Source: an uncultured Pelagibacteraceae bacterium (lineage in GTDB: Bacteria > Pseudomonadota > Alphaproteobacteria > Pelagibacterales > Pelagibacteraceae). Taken from it: a stretch of 64,000 nt of DNA. Under the pieces are notes generated by a model. The model saw nothing but the letters and a program-made list of their open reading frames with translations. It was not told where the DNA came from and did no database searches. Location: positions 1-64,000 of the forward strand of contig CACJPL010000007.1 of assembly GCA_902595285.1 (NCBI GenBank), read 5' to 3'. Position numbers and translations under genes: made by a program. Shown here in pieces: positions 47,178-55,904 of this stretch. Each line of letters begins with the position of its first letter. Positions within the stretch are counted from its first letter, which is position 1.

Positions 47178-47228
47178 TATTGGCTGAATATTAAATTTCT
47201 TACTTTAAATTAAATTTTTCAGCCAATA
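47178..47228 (-). repeat. 10-bp inverted repeat after the cold-shock gene
   Basis: TATTGGCTGA (47178-47187) and TCAGCCAATA (47219-47228) are exact reverse complements separated by 31 A/T-rich bases. It starts 13 bases past the csp stop on the minus strand and is not followed by a clean T-run. It may be a 3' UTR structure or processing site of the cold-shock mRNA. The same gap also holds CTTAATT/AATTAAG at 47131-47148. Confidence 0.5.
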
Positions 47229-47240
47229 GGAAGTGTGAAA

Positions 47241-47447
47241 TTATGCAGTTTTTAAGTTAACTGCTGAAGGACCTTTAGGACCATCTTCAACATCGAAAGT
47301 CAAAGCTTGACCCTCATCTAAACCGTTCATACCAGCGTCTCTTACCGCTGAAACATGTACAAACACATCTTTTTCTTTATCTTCTCTTTCAATAAAACCA
47401 AAACCTTTGGTTGGATTGAACCATTTTACTTTTCCTTGTAGACTCAT
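47241..47447 (-). CDS. Cold-shock domain protein
   Basis: A 68-aa CspA-family RNA chaperone with both RNA-binding motifs, KGFGFIERE and DVFVHVSAV, in a single OB-fold domain. Start is ATG at 47447, preceded by AAGAAGAT. It is a single-gene unit with inverted repeats on both sides. Cold-shock mRNAs are commonly controlled by leader structure, which may apply here. Confidence 0.96.
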   Translation of the reverse strand: MSLQGKVKWFNPTKGFGFIEREDKEKDVFVHVSAVRDAGMNGLDEGQALTFDVEDGPKGPSAVNLKTA

Positions 47448-47476
47448 ATTTATCTTCTTACTTTTTGTTAAGTTTA

Positions 47477-47502
47477 ATTATTACTTATAATTAAGTAATA
47501 AT
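47477..47502 (-). promoter_or_regulatory. 10-bp hairpin upstream of the cold-shock gene
   Basis: ATTATTACTT (47477-47486) and AAGTAATAAT (47493-47502) form a perfect stem with a six-base loop, 30 bases upstream of the csp start. On the minus strand it would lie in the 5' leader; on the plus strand it is followed by GGCTTTTTTT and would look like a terminator. A leader thermosensor or promoter-proximal stabiliser is possible. Confidence 0.45.
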
Positions 47503-47563
47503 GGCTTTTTTTAGATTTTCTTGGGTTTTGTCAACAAAATTGAGCAGACTTTAATAATAATTT

Positions 47564-48031
47564 TTAAGTATTATCAATAAGCATAGTTAAATAAACAGAA
47601 TTAATGTCTTTTTTATAGTGTGCAAAAGGCTCGCATACAGTAAATCCAGTTTTTTTGAAAAGTTTTCTTGCTGGAATAAAAAAATCACCTGCACCTGTTT
47701 CAATGCTTAATCTTTTAATTTGAAGTTTTTTAGCTTCATCAATTAAATGATTGATTACTTTAATTCCTTGACCTTGCCTCCTGAAATTATCATGAATTCT
47801 TATAGATTTAAATTCTCCATGTTCTTTTTCTAAAAATTTTAAAGCACCACAACCAATTAGTTTTTCATTGTCCCACAAACTCCAAAATTTAATTGATGAT
47901 ATCTTTAAACCAGGAATATCTAAAACGTGAGCACTTCCTTCTGGTGATGCAGCCCTAAGTTCAATAAAATGTTTTGTTAGAAGTTCATTAACTTCCTGAT
48001 TATCAAAATTACCCTCTACTGATTTTAACAT
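47564..48031 (-). CDS. GNAT-family N-acetyltransferase
   Basis: A 155-aa acetyltransferase with the acetyl-CoA-binding motif RRQGQGIKVINHLIDEA and the downstream segment LSIETGAGDFFIPARKLFKKTGF typical of the family. It immediately follows purK. The acyl acceptor is unknown. Confidence 0.85.
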   Translation of the reverse strand: MLKSVEGNFDNQEVNELLTKHFIELRAASPEGSAHVLDIPGLKISSIKFWSLWDNEKLIGCGALKFLEKEHGEFKSIRIHDNFRRQGQGIKVINHLIDEAKKLQIKRLSIETGAGDFFIPARKLFKKTGFTVCEPFAHYKKDINSVYLTMLIDNT

Positions 48032-49078
48032 TTATACTAAAGTTGTGATGTGACCCATTTTTCTTTTTTCTTTTACATCTTTTTTTAAATAATCAAAGAA
48101 AAATTCATTATCATTAAACTTTTGTATATTTCTGTATTGTGTAATTTGATCCCCAAGCAAATTCATCATTTTTGCATTAGATATTTTTTTTAATGGAATT
48201 TGTTTTAAGCTGCACACAGCTCTAATATGGTTTTCAAATTGACTAACATTAAATGCATTTATAGTTAGATGCCCTGAATTGTGGACTCTTGGGGCAATCT
48301 CATTAACATAAAGATTATCATTTCTATCAATAAAAAATTCTACACATAAAGTTCCAACATATTTAAGCTCTTCAGCAATTAGTATTGCCCAATCTTTAGA
48401 TTGATTAAAAATCTTTTCATTAATTTCAGCAGGTATTCTTGAATATTTTAAAATTTGATCTTCGTGAGTGTTTTCTATTGGTTCATATATTTCATATTTA
48501 TTATTACCAAACCTTGTAATGATAATTGAAATTTCTTTTTTAAGTTTTACAAGTTTTTCAAGAATATATCCTTTTGAAAAATCAATATTCAATGAATTAA
48601 GTTCATCACTTGATTTTATTGGATATTGACCTTTGCCATCATAACCAAGTGTTGTTGTCTTTAATATTCCTGGTAAAAAATCTTCTAAGGCATCTATGTC
48701 AGATTTTTTTTCAATTGAAACATATCTGGTCGTTCTAATATTTAATTTATTAACAAAATCTTTTTCAGCTAATCGATGTTGAATTAATCTATTAACTGAT
48801 GGTTTTGGTAAAACAGGTTTAAATTTGTTTATTTCATTTAATGTTTCATATGGAATATTCTCAAATTCATAAGTGACTAAATCAACTTGATTAATAAATT
48901 CTGATATTTTTTCTTTATTATCATAACTTCCATTAACAAATTGATTGCAAAAATTTTGTGCTGGCGCATCTATGTCATCACAAAAAACAACAGTTTTAAC
49001 ATTTAATTTTTTGGCTGCTATTGTAAGCATACTTCCAAGTTGTCCACCTCCAATAATACCAAGAGTAATTTCAGACAT
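48032..49078 (-). CDS. purK: N5-carboxyaminoimidazole ribonucleotide synthase
   Basis: A 348-aa ATP-grasp enzyme of purine synthesis that carboxylates AIR with bicarbonate. IIGGGQLGSMLTIAAKKLN is the N-terminal nucleotide motif, TTLGYDGKGQYPIKS the ATP-grasp segment and VNEIAPRVHNSGHLTINAF the C-terminal signature. It is one base after purE and adjacent to the GNAT gene, forming a three-gene unit. Confidence 0.95.
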   Translation of the reverse strand: MSEITLGIIGGGQLGSMLTIAAKKLNVKTVVFCDDIDAPAQNFCNQFVNGSYDNKEKISEFINQVDLVTYEFENIPYETLNEINKFKPVLPKPSVNRLIQHRLAEKDFVNKLNIRTTRYVSIEKKSDIDALEDFLPGILKTTTLGYDGKGQYPIKSSDELNSLNIDFSKGYILEKLVKLKKEISIIITRFGNNKYEIYEPIENTHEDQILKYSRIPAEINEKIFNQSKDWAILIAEELKYVGTLCVEFFIDRNDNLYVNEIAPRVHNSGHLTINAFNVSQFENHIRAVCSLKQIPLKKISNAKMMNLLGDQITQYRNIQKFNDNEFFFDYLKKDVKEKRKMGHITTLV

Positions 49079-49079
49079 T

Positions 49080-49571
49080 TTATTTTGGATTTTTCTTTAT
49101 TGATTTAGTTTGTAATTTTCTAAAATTTTTTAGTTTTTTTTTAACATCCGGATTATAGTTAGCAATTATTGCTGCAGCTAATAAGGCAGCATTAATAGCA
49201 CCATCTTCACCTATAGCAAGCGTTCCCACAGGTATTCCTTTAGGCATTTGTGCTATTGATAACAAGCTATCTAACCCTTTAAGTTTTTTACTTTCAACAG
49301 GAACACCAAGAACTGGCACATGTGTAAGTGCCGAAACCATACCTGGAAGATGAGCAGATCCTCCGGCACCTGCAATTATTACTCCTATATGATTTTGCTC
49401 AACTTTTGTAGCATATTCATACATTCTTTGTGGCGTTCTGTGAGCAGAGATGATTTTTGTTTCAAATGAAATTCCAATTTTTTTTAAGGTTTTTTCAGCT
49501 AGTTTCATCACTTTATAGTCAGATTGACTTCCCATTATGATTGAAACTTTTAATTTATTATTTTTTTTCAT
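49080..49571 (-). CDS. purE: N5-carboxyaminoimidazole ribonucleotide mutase
   Basis: A 163-aa class I PurE. VSIIMGSQSDYKVMKLAE, ISAHRTPQRMYEYA and GAGGSAHLPGMVSALT are the defining active-site motifs; it moves the carboxylate of N5-CAIR to make CAIR. First gene of the minus-strand purE-purK-GNAT unit; divergent from the dipeptidase gene. Confidence 0.97.
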   Translation of the reverse strand: MKKNNKLKVSIIMGSQSDYKVMKLAEKTLKKIGISFETKIISAHRTPQRMYEYATKVEQNHIGVIIAGAGGSAHLPGMVSALTHVPVLGVPVESKKLKGLDSLLSIAQMPKGIPVGTLAIGEDGAINAALLAAAIIANYNPDVKKKLKNFRKLQTKSIKKNPK

Positions 49572-49665
49572 GATAATTGATCAATCTGTTTATTTCAAAA
49601 TTAACTTAAAATTTCAATAAAATTAATAGTATTTAAAATACATATTGATTAGAGTTAAGCATACT

Positions 49666-50631
49666 ATGAATTATAAAATCGATAATCTTCAATATTGTAA
49701 TTGGTCTAGGAAAATCCTTGAGATCAATAGATCTGCCGGATTAGATGCTGTCCATGTTACCATTGTCTACCATGAAGATTTTGATGAATTACAACTTGAA
49801 ATTAAAAAATGGGAAAAATTATTTCATGAAAATTCTGATTTAATTTTTCTTGGTAAGAATTTCCAAGATATTGATAAAGCTAATAAAGAAAATAAAACTG
49901 CAATATTTTTTGGTTTTCAAAACTGTTCACCAATTGAAGATGACATAAATCTTGTTGAAAAGGTTCATCAATTAGGATGCAGATTTATGCAACTTACTTA
50001 TAATAACCAGTCTTTGCTAGCAACAGGTTGTTATGAAAAAGTAGATAGCGGAGTTACAAATTTTGGACGTGAGGTTATAAGAGAAATGAATAGAGTCGGC
50101 CTCGTGGTAGACATGTCACATTCTGCAGAAAAAAGTACTTTAGATGCAATTGAATTCAGTGAAAAACCAATAGCAATTACTCATGCTAATCCTTCTTTTT
50201 GGCATCCAGCTAAAAGAAATAAATCCTCAGATTTATTAAAAATTTTGAGTGATAGTGGTGGTATGTTGGGTTTATCATTATACCCTCATCACTTAAAAGA
50301 TAACACAAATTGTACTCTAGATAGTTTTTGTGAAATGGTGGCAAAAACAGCCGAAATAATGGATGTAAAAAAAATAGGAATAGGATCAGATCTTTGTTTA
50401 GATCATCCAGATACTGTTGTTGAATGGATGAGAAATGGTTCTTGGTCTAAAAGTAAAAATTATGGTGAAGGTTCGAAAAATAAACCAGGTTTTCCTAAAC
50501 AACCTGACTGGTTTCTTGATGCAAGAGGGTTCTTAAATATTGAAAAAGGTCTAAAAAAAGCAGGTTTTTCAGATACCGAGACACATGGAATACTTGGAAA
50601 TAACTGGTACAATTTTTATAAAACTATTTAA
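49666..50631 (+). CDS. Membrane dipeptidase (M19 family)
   Basis: A 321-aa zinc peptidase of the renal dipeptidase (M19) family. VVDMSHSAEKSTLDAIE, AITHANPSFWHP and IGIGSDLCLDHPD carry the expected metal-site residues. I use the ATG at 49666; the longer frame opens with TTG. It has no signal peptide, so it acts in the cytoplasm. It heads a tight four-gene run with a 553-aa unknown, a DUF3726 protein and a zinc-ribbon microprotein. M19 members can also hydrolyse non-peptide amides and cyclic substrates, so dipeptide is not certain. Confidence 0.85.
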   Translation: MNYKIDNLQYCNWSRKILEINRSAGLDAVHVTIVYHEDFDELQLEIKKWEKLFHENSDLIFLGKNFQDIDKANKENKTAIFFGFQNCSPIEDDINLVEKVHQLGCRFMQLTYNNQSLLATGCYEKVDSGVTNFGREVIREMNRVGLVVDMSHSAEKSTLDAIEFSEKPIAITHANPSFWHPAKRNKSSDLLKILSDSGGMLGLSLYPHHLKDNTNCTLDSFCEMVAKTAEIMDVKKIGIGSDLCLDHPDTVVEWMRNGSWSKSKNYGEGSKNKPGFPKQPDWFLDARGFLNIEKGLKKAGFSDTETHGILGNNWYNFYKTI

Positions 50632-50633
50632 TT

Positions 50634-52295
50634 ATGAAAGTTGAATTAAGAGACCCGAATAAGATAATGAAATTATCAAGGCTAGGATCTTTTCATCAAT
50701 CAAAATTATCTTTTTTAAGAAGTTTTCTTAATGAATTTAAAGAGTGGGAGTATAAAAGAGATTTATTTAATTTAAATGAAAATGGTTTTGGAGAAGCTGT
50801 TTATTCATTTAAAAAAAATAAAAGAGTTTATTCTTTAATTTGTTTTGCAAATGAAATCAAAGATGAAGAAAGATCAGACAGAGTTATTGCAACAAAATGG
50901 GATGCAGCTTTTACATTACATGATGGAGTTCCTACAAAAAAAGACATTGAAAGATTAAAAAATGAAGTTCCAAAACAAGAGGTTGGCAGACTTTCTTATA
51001 AAGAATTAACTTTATCGAGAGCAAACAAATCAGTAAGAATTTATAATCATGTAGTTGAAAGTTTGAGCAAAGGTAAGCAGCCAGATTTAAACTTATTATC
51101 AAAAGTAGGCTATTTATATAGGACTACAGCAGTATATGGCTCAGGCAAATTTGGTCTTGCAGATCGATTTAGAATTAAAAATCGTAAAGAAATTAATGGT
51201 CCATTTAGATTAGAAATGATGTTGGTTTATTTGGTAAGACAATTTACTTTTGACCAAGTTAATCATGTTGCTTATCATAAAAATCCAAAAACAGCTGTTA
51301 AGTTAGATGATAATATTTGTAAAAACTTGGGAATAGGTAATTCCACAGGCTTGGGTATGGCTCCATTTATAGTCAATCACCCAACTCTATTAAATAATTG
51401 GATTTTAAGTAGAGAAAAAGCACTTAAGAAAATTAGAGAAATCAAAGATGTGGAAAGTCAAGATAGCGATTTGTTTATAGATTGTGTAAAAAAATCATTA
51501 AAAAATATTACAAGCTGGAATACTGATAGCGAATATCAGCAAAAAAAAATTTCTTCATTATTAAAGGATGTTGAAAAATTCTTAAACTTTATAGATAAAG
51601 ATTTTAATTTTAAGAGCGAATATCCTTTTAACAAAATCTATCAATGGTTAGAGGACAATACTTGTGAGGAATGTATTGAATACATAGTGTCAATAATGAT
51701 GGAACCTTATAACAATATTATAAATCCTTTGGTAAAAGAAATGAGTTCAGACGAAGAAAAATATTTTAATATTCCAACTTATAGAAATGTTGATGAATTG
51801 AGGAATATCATTGAAGCAAAGTATCCTAATATTCTAGATATTAATTTTGAAAAAAAAGAAAATAATAAAAACTTTTGGTTTATTTCAAAAAATAAAGAAG
51901 AACCTAGATTGGCGGATCGTTTTGAAGAACATGGATCAGAATTAGAACAGCCTTTAGCAATAGCAAGAGATATAAAAAAACTTTATGACAAATTATTAGT
52001 CTCAAAAAATAATTTAACTATTGCTGAGTTTTTAACGTCTAATTCTGAATTAAGACATGTAGTGAGGAGGGCATTCATTGTAGAAAAATTTCCTTATTCA
52101 GAAATACAAGATAATACAATTGGAAAAGATTTAATGCCAATTGATATGCTTAGATTAAAATTGTCTTTCTTTGGGGCATTAAAATTTGATCCACGATCTG
52201 ACAAATGGTTAAGAATTTGCATGTTTCAAGGAGCTCCACTTCCAAAAGAGTTAAAAAGTTATGACGAGCAGTGGGTATATAAAACCAATATTTAA
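50634..52295 (+). CDS. 553-aa protein of unknown function linked to DUF3726
   Basis: A large soluble, charged protein with no signal or membrane segments and no family I can name. Notable segments are GSGKFGLADRFRIK and EEPRLADRFEEHGSELEQPL, which repeat an LADRF element in the two halves (near residues 173 and 423), an acidic/Cys segment NTCEECIEYIV and a C-terminal DKWLRICMFQGAPLPKEL. The spacing of LADRF suggests an internal duplication or paired sites. It lies two bases after the dipeptidase stop and two bases before the DUF3726 gene, so these act together. No reaction is proposed. Confidence 0.8.
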   Translation: MKVELRDPNKIMKLSRLGSFHQSKLSFLRSFLNEFKEWEYKRDLFNLNENGFGEAVYSFKKNKRVYSLICFANEIKDEERSDRVIATKWDAAFTLHDGVPTKKDIERLKNEVPKQEVGRLSYKELTLSRANKSVRIYNHVVESLSKGKQPDLNLLSKVGYLYRTTAVYGSGKFGLADRFRIKNRKEINGPFRLEMMLVYLVRQFTFDQVNHVAYHKNPKTAVKLDDNICKNLGIGNSTGLGMAPFIVNHPTLLNNWILSREKALKKIREIKDVESQDSDLFIDCVKKSLKNITSWNTDSEYQQKKISSLLKDVEKFLNFIDKDFNFKSEYPFNKIYQWLEDNTCEECIEYIVSIMMEPYNNIINPLVKEMSSDEEKYFNIPTYRNVDELRNIIEAKYPNILDINFEKKENNKNFWFISKNKEEPRLADRFEEHGSELEQPLAIARDIKKLYDKLLVSKNNLTIAEFLTSNSELRHVVRRAFIVEKFPYSEIQDNTIGKDLMPIDMLRLKLSFFGALKFDPRSDKWLRICMFQGAPLPKELKSYDEQWVYKTNI

Positions 52296-52297
52296 TA

Positions 52298-52909
52298 ATG
52301 AAATCACTGAGTGAAATTGAAACTACTGTTAAAAGAGCTTCAAAGGCAGCAGGATATTCTTGGGGAGTTTCTGAGGAAACAGGAAAAAGTATAAGGTTTT
52401 TAGAGCTATTTAGTTTACCGGGTATTAAGCACCTTAATGAATATTTAAATAAAAAAAATAAAAGTAAATTTGAAAATTTAAATTTAATTAGTGAAAATAA
52501 TTCCTCATCAAATAATCCTTACTGTCCAATTACTTTAGGTGTTAGTTTTTTAGATCAAATAAATGTTTTAGAAAAATTAAAAAAAATTGAGTTTAAAAAT
52601 GTTGCTTATCCAATTATTTTTATTTCCTTCATAAGTCGTTCATCAGAAATTATTGGAAAAAAGATTAATGTAAAAATAGATGAAAAAAAAATGTTATTAA
52701 ATCTAAATGTAAATATTATTTCAAATTTTATTGATCAAGAATTTCCAAAGATAGCGAATAAAATTGAGGTCAATCTACTTGAAAATGAAGATAACTTTAC
52801 AGACGATGAATGGAATAATTTATACAAATTATCCGAAGAAACTTTTGTTGAAGAGAGTGACAGTTTAAAAGAGGGTGCGGCAGGTGCAGGTTTGACAGAT
52901 AATGATTGA
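52298..52909 (+). CDS. DUF3726 family protein
   Basis: A 203-aa protein whose N-terminus (SLSEIETTVKRASKAAGYSW followed by GVSEETGKSIRFLE) is the hallmark of DUF3726 as I recall it. The middle has a beta-rich stretch with PITLGVSFLDQ and the end is acidic, closing with GAAGAGLTDND. No catalytic motif is evident. It lies between the 553-aa protein and the zinc-ribbon microprotein, overlapping the latter by eight bases. Function unknown. Confidence 0.7.
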   Translation: MKSLSEIETTVKRASKAAGYSWGVSEETGKSIRFLELFSLPGIKHLNEYLNKKNKSKFENLNLISENNSSSNNPYCPITLGVSFLDQINVLEKLKKIEFKNVAYPIIFISFISRSSEIIGKKINVKIDEKKMLLNLNVNIISNFIDQEFPKIANKIEVNLLENEDNFTDDEWNNLYKLSEETFVEESDSLKEGAAGAGLTDND

Positions 52910-53069
52910 TAAAATAGATGAAAAAAATCTAAAGGTAGATACTGAAGAATTAAACAATATTTGTGATGAATGCAAAGAGGAAGACGAAAGTGTAACTCAA
53001 AATTTAATTCTTACTGGGTTTAAATTATGTAAATCTTGTAGAGTATCGAAGACTATTTTTCCGCTTTAA
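52902..53069 (+). CDS. 55-aa zinc-ribbon microprotein
   Basis: An ATG inside the end of the DUF3726 gene opens a 55-aa frame ending TAA at 53069. It contains two CxxC pairs, C21/C24 (CDEC) and C43/C46 (CKSC), 19 residues apart, the ligand pattern of a zinc ribbon. The eight-base overlap with the upstream gene and the regular cysteine pairs make it a real gene in my view. It overlaps the stop of the convergent Yip1-like gene by four bases. Confidence 0.75.
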   Translation: MIDKIDEKNLKVDTEELNNICDECKEEDESVTQNLILTGFKLCKSCRVSKTIFPL

Positions 53070-53611
53070 CTGATTTGACTTACCGGAAGCATATTCATTC
53101 TACTCATTACAAATGAGATAGACAAAAATGCAATAATTAAAAAGGATAAAAGTACAATACCAAAAGATTTAAAATTAGATTTTAAACTTAATATTTGTTT
53201 AGTTGAAATTATTAAACCTGCAAAAATCCAGAACTGAGTAAGAAAAATTATTGGTATCATTAAATCTGGTGTGACCGCAAAAAATCTTAATAAACCAGGG
53301 GCATGTGCAAATCCAACAGCTGTTAAAACTTTTTTGAATGAAACTTTGGTTTGCTTATCAGGAAATAATTTAACTCCAATTACAAAAATAAAAATCGCCC
53401 ATATTAGCCAAGTAACTATTGCAGTTAGACCAGACATTGCAATAGCTGTTTTAATAATGGTGTTAGCTGCTACTGCGCCAGCGATACCATCTAGGATCAT
53501 TATAATCCCAGCAAAGTATATTGATGCTTCTCCAAAATTTTTATTATCCGAATAAAGAGTTTTGTCTAATTTAATTGACTTAAAAATTATATTTAAAAAT
53601 TCAGCAAACAT
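53066..53611 (-). CDS. Yip1-like polytopic membrane protein
   Basis: A 181-aa protein with about five hydrophobic segments and the start MFAEFLNIIFKSIKLDKTLY common to bacterial Yip1-domain proteins. FVIGVKLFPDKQTKVSFKKV with FAHAPGLLRF is the conserved core. It overlaps the stop of a 36-aa upstream gene (TAATG). Role unknown. Confidence 0.75.
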   Translation of the reverse strand: MFAEFLNIIFKSIKLDKTLYSDNKNFGEASIYFAGIIMILDGIAGAVAANTIIKTAIAMSGLTAIVTWLIWAIFIFVIGVKLFPDKQTKVSFKKVLTAVGFAHAPGLLRFFAVTPDLMIPIIFLTQFWIFAGLIISTKQILSLKSNFKSFGIVLLSFLIIAFLSISFVMSRMNMLPVSQIS

Positions 53612-53721
53612 TAATTTTTTTTATTTTTATTTTTTTGAGCCTTATAAGAAACAATTAATGGAAATATTATTAAAGCAATAGCAATGATAATGCAAACTGC
53701 TATTAAAAAACTTTTGGTCAT
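53611..53721 (-). CDS. 36-aa single-span membrane peptide
   Basis: An ATG at 53721 opens a 36-aa frame: MTKS, a 20-residue hydrophobic helix rich in Ile, then a Lys/Asn tail (KAQKNKNKKN). Its stop overlaps the ATG of the Yip1-like gene as TAATG, the coupling style of this genome. Short and without a recognised family, but the membrane topology and coupling favour a real gene. Confidence 0.5.
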   Translation of the reverse strand: MTKSFLIAVCIIIAIALIIFPLIVSYKAQKNKNKKN

Positions 53722-53730
53722 TAGAATTGA

Positions 53731-53757
53731 AAAGGGGAGCTGAAATTAGCTCCCCCA
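53731..53757 (-). terminator. Terminator of the DmdA-like/MetF-like operon
   Basis: GGGGAGCT (53734-53741) and AGCTCCCC (53748-53755) form an eight-pair stem with a six-base loop; on the minus strand it is followed by TTTTC. It begins ten bases after the stop of the DmdA-like gene. Confidence 0.75.
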
Positions 53758-53766
53758 TAGTAAATT

Positions 53767-55125
53767 TTAGCCTTTTACAACTTCTCTTGTATTTGCATTG
53801 AAAGACTCTTTGAATGGAATATCCACAACCACAGCATCTACAGGTGTTCCTGGAGTGTCCGAGTATTTTTCAGGAAGATGAACTTTGAACTTAGTTCCAA
53901 CTTTATTTTTTGGAAATCCATTAGGGTTTAAAGTTCCATCAAACGGAACGTATCCCATAGCAATATTGGTTTTCTTCTCAGGATGCCACCATGGTGAAGT
54001 AAGAAATCCAACTGGATCTCCACCACTTTCTGGTGATACAAGCCAAAAGTCTGGCGCATAATCATCAATTGGTTTACCGCCTAACTCCATTCCAACTAAT
54101 TGAAGTTTATATGGTTTTTTTCCAGCTTTTATATCTGCTCCCATTTTTTCCAAAGCAGCTTTACCAACATAATCAGCTTTTTTATTCCATTCACCTTTAC
54201 CAGATAATGAAACTTGATAACCTAAATTACATTGAAACGGATTATGTTGTTGATCCATGTCTTGTCCCCAAGAAAGAATACCTGCTTGTATTCTTCTATG
54301 GTGTGCAGGTGCAATAACCATCAATTTATGTTTTTTTCCTGCATCTAATACTGCATTCCACATATCCTCAGCATATAAAGTTGCATTTCTTAAATATATC
54401 TCATAACCAGCTTCTCCTGAAAAACCAGATTGAGAAATTATACAACTTCTTCCTCCAACTGTTGCTTCTGCTAATCCATAGAAAGGCATATTATCAAAAT
54501 CAACTTGGTCTCCACAAAGGTCTTGCATTAAAGCTTTTGATTTAGGACCTTGAATTTGAACTGGACATGCATCTATTTCCTCAATTGTACAATTAAATTT
54601 TCCATCTGCATTTACACCTTGTAAATACATCCCGATATCAGAGTCTGATAACGAAAACCAAAATTCATCTTTTGAAATTCTTAAAAGAATTGGATCGTTT
54701 AATACTCCTCCGTAAGCATTACATAATATTACATATCTTGCTCTCATAGGAGAAATTTTTGTTGCATCTCTGGTTATAACGTAATCAGTAAATTTTTCTG
54801 CATCCGGACCTTTAACTCTTATTTGTCTTTCAACAGCAACGTTCCACATTGTTACATGGTTAACGATTGCATCATACTCAACCATTGCTCCACCATCTTC
54901 AGGTTTTACGTAACCTCTTGGGTGATAAATTCGATTGTATACAGTTGCTCTCCAACAACCTGCCTGCATTGATAAATGCCAATAAGGTGACTTTCTTACC
55001 CTTGTTGAAATTAATAATTCAACTTTTGTTGGCCCACTTTGTCTTAAATTGTATGGTACTTCTCTATCTGATTGATCAACAGAAGTAACATGTTGTACTT
55101 TAGTATAGTCAAATTCTTTAGACAT
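53767..55125 (-). CDS. DmdA-like GcvT-family THF-dependent demethylase
   Basis: A 452-aa aminomethyltransferase-family protein (GcvT fold) binding tetrahydrofolate. WNVAVERQIRVKGPDAEKF, GGVLNDPILLRISKDEFWFS and SQSGFSGEAGYEIY match the pattern I know from DMSP demethylase DmdA and related enzymes. DmdA is about 370 aa; the extra length and different N-terminus make it a paralogue rather than certain DmdA. It overlaps the MetF-like gene by eight bases and has GGAG before its ATG. I infer methyl transfer from a methylated osmolyte to THF. Confidence 0.78.
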   Translation of the reverse strand: MSKEFDYTKVQHVTSVDQSDREVPYNLRQSGPTKVELLISTRVRKSPYWHLSMQAGCWRATVYNRIYHPRGYVKPEDGGAMVEYDAIVNHVTMWNVAVERQIRVKGPDAEKFTDYVITRDATKISPMRARYVILCNAYGGVLNDPILLRISKDEFWFSLSDSDIGMYLQGVNADGKFNCTIEEIDACPVQIQGPKSKALMQDLCGDQVDFDNMPFYGLAEATVGGRSCIISQSGFSGEAGYEIYLRNATLYAEDMWNAVLDAGKKHKLMVIAPAHHRRIQAGILSWGQDMDQQHNPFQCNLGYQVSLSGKGEWNKKADYVGKAALEKMGADIKAGKKPYKLQLVGMELGGKPIDDYAPDFWLVSPESGGDPVGFLTSPWWHPEKKTNIAMGYVPFDGTLNPNGFPKNKVGTKFKVHLPEKYSDTPGTPVDAVVVDIPFKESFNANTREVVKG

Positions 55126-55846
55126 AACTATTCTCCTTCAACCACTTGTTAGTTTCCTTCAAGCCGCCGAATGTATAAATGTGGAAGTTATCAGTATGCG
55201 ATTTAACTTTCCCAATTAAATCATTAGGGTCTTTAGGTTTCAATAAATCTAATGCCTTAGTAAAATTAGATTTAAGAAAGTTAATGGAATTTTTTGCCCC
55301 TACAATATTAGCAAATTTAATTAAGCTAGATATTTTTAAAGGTCCAGTAATTCCCACATGCACTGGTACGCTTTGCTTAGAAATAAAATCTATAATAGGC
55401 TGAGGATCTAGCAACCATTGAGTTACGATGTAGTCAGCATAAGGCTTTTTATCTATCATAGCTTTTTCTAAATCTGAATCGGATATATCAGGACTCCCCT
55501 CCGGATGTCCAGCAATTCCTATTTTCATTTTTTCAAAATAACCTGTTTCTAGAAGTTGAAATGAACTATCAAATTTACCTGCAGGCTCTCGTCCACCGCC
55601 TATAATTAAAGCTTGTTTAACTCCACCATCCTTACATCTTGAAACATAATCTTTAAGTTCATTTTCATCCTGCATTGATCTCGCTGGAAAATGAGGCACT
55701 GGATTAAAACCTTTTTTAACTAGCTCTATGGCTTTTTCAGCTGTCTCTTTATAGTCTCCGCCAGGCAGCATTGTAATGTATACATCGCTCACAGCTGGGA
55801 CTGTTTCGATGTCGGTTTTAGGGCCTATTTCCAAAGAAAAATTCAT
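55118..55846 (-). CDS. MetF-like methylenetetrahydrofolate reductase
   Basis: A 242-aa TIM-barrel protein of the MTHFR family, shorter than MetF (about 280-300 aa) but with the family features EIGPKTDIETVPAVSDVYITM (first strand), ALIIGGGREPAGKF and GIAGHPEGSPD. It is translationally coupled to the DmdA-like gene, so methyl-THF made by that enzyme could be oxidised here to methylene-THF, the reverse of the biosynthetic direction. It follows the permease gene by 58 bases. Confidence 0.75.
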   Translation of the reverse strand: MNFSLEIGPKTDIETVPAVSDVYITMLPGGDYKETAEKAIELVKKGFNPVPHFPARSMQDENELKDYVSRCKDGGVKQALIIGGGREPAGKFDSSFQLLETGYFEKMKIGIAGHPEGSPDISDSDLEKAMIDKKPYADYIVTQWLLDPQPIIDFISKQSVPVHVGITGPLKISSLIKFANIVGAKNSINFLKSNFTKALDLLKPKDPNDLIGKVKSHTDNFHIYTFGGLKETNKWLKENSYV

Positions 55847-55904
55847 TTTCTTGGATCTTTATTTATTTTGAAATATGAGTCTAGAAAATTCGATTGAGGT
55901 AAAT

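Noticed and set aside
47529..47534. Minus-strand TTGACA as a -35 box for the cold-shock gene
   Set aside because: No convincing -10 element at 16-18 bases; only A-runs are found.
53767..55125. Calling this gene dmdA outright
   Set aside because: It is about 80 residues longer than DmdA and its N-terminus differs; only family-level similarity is supported.
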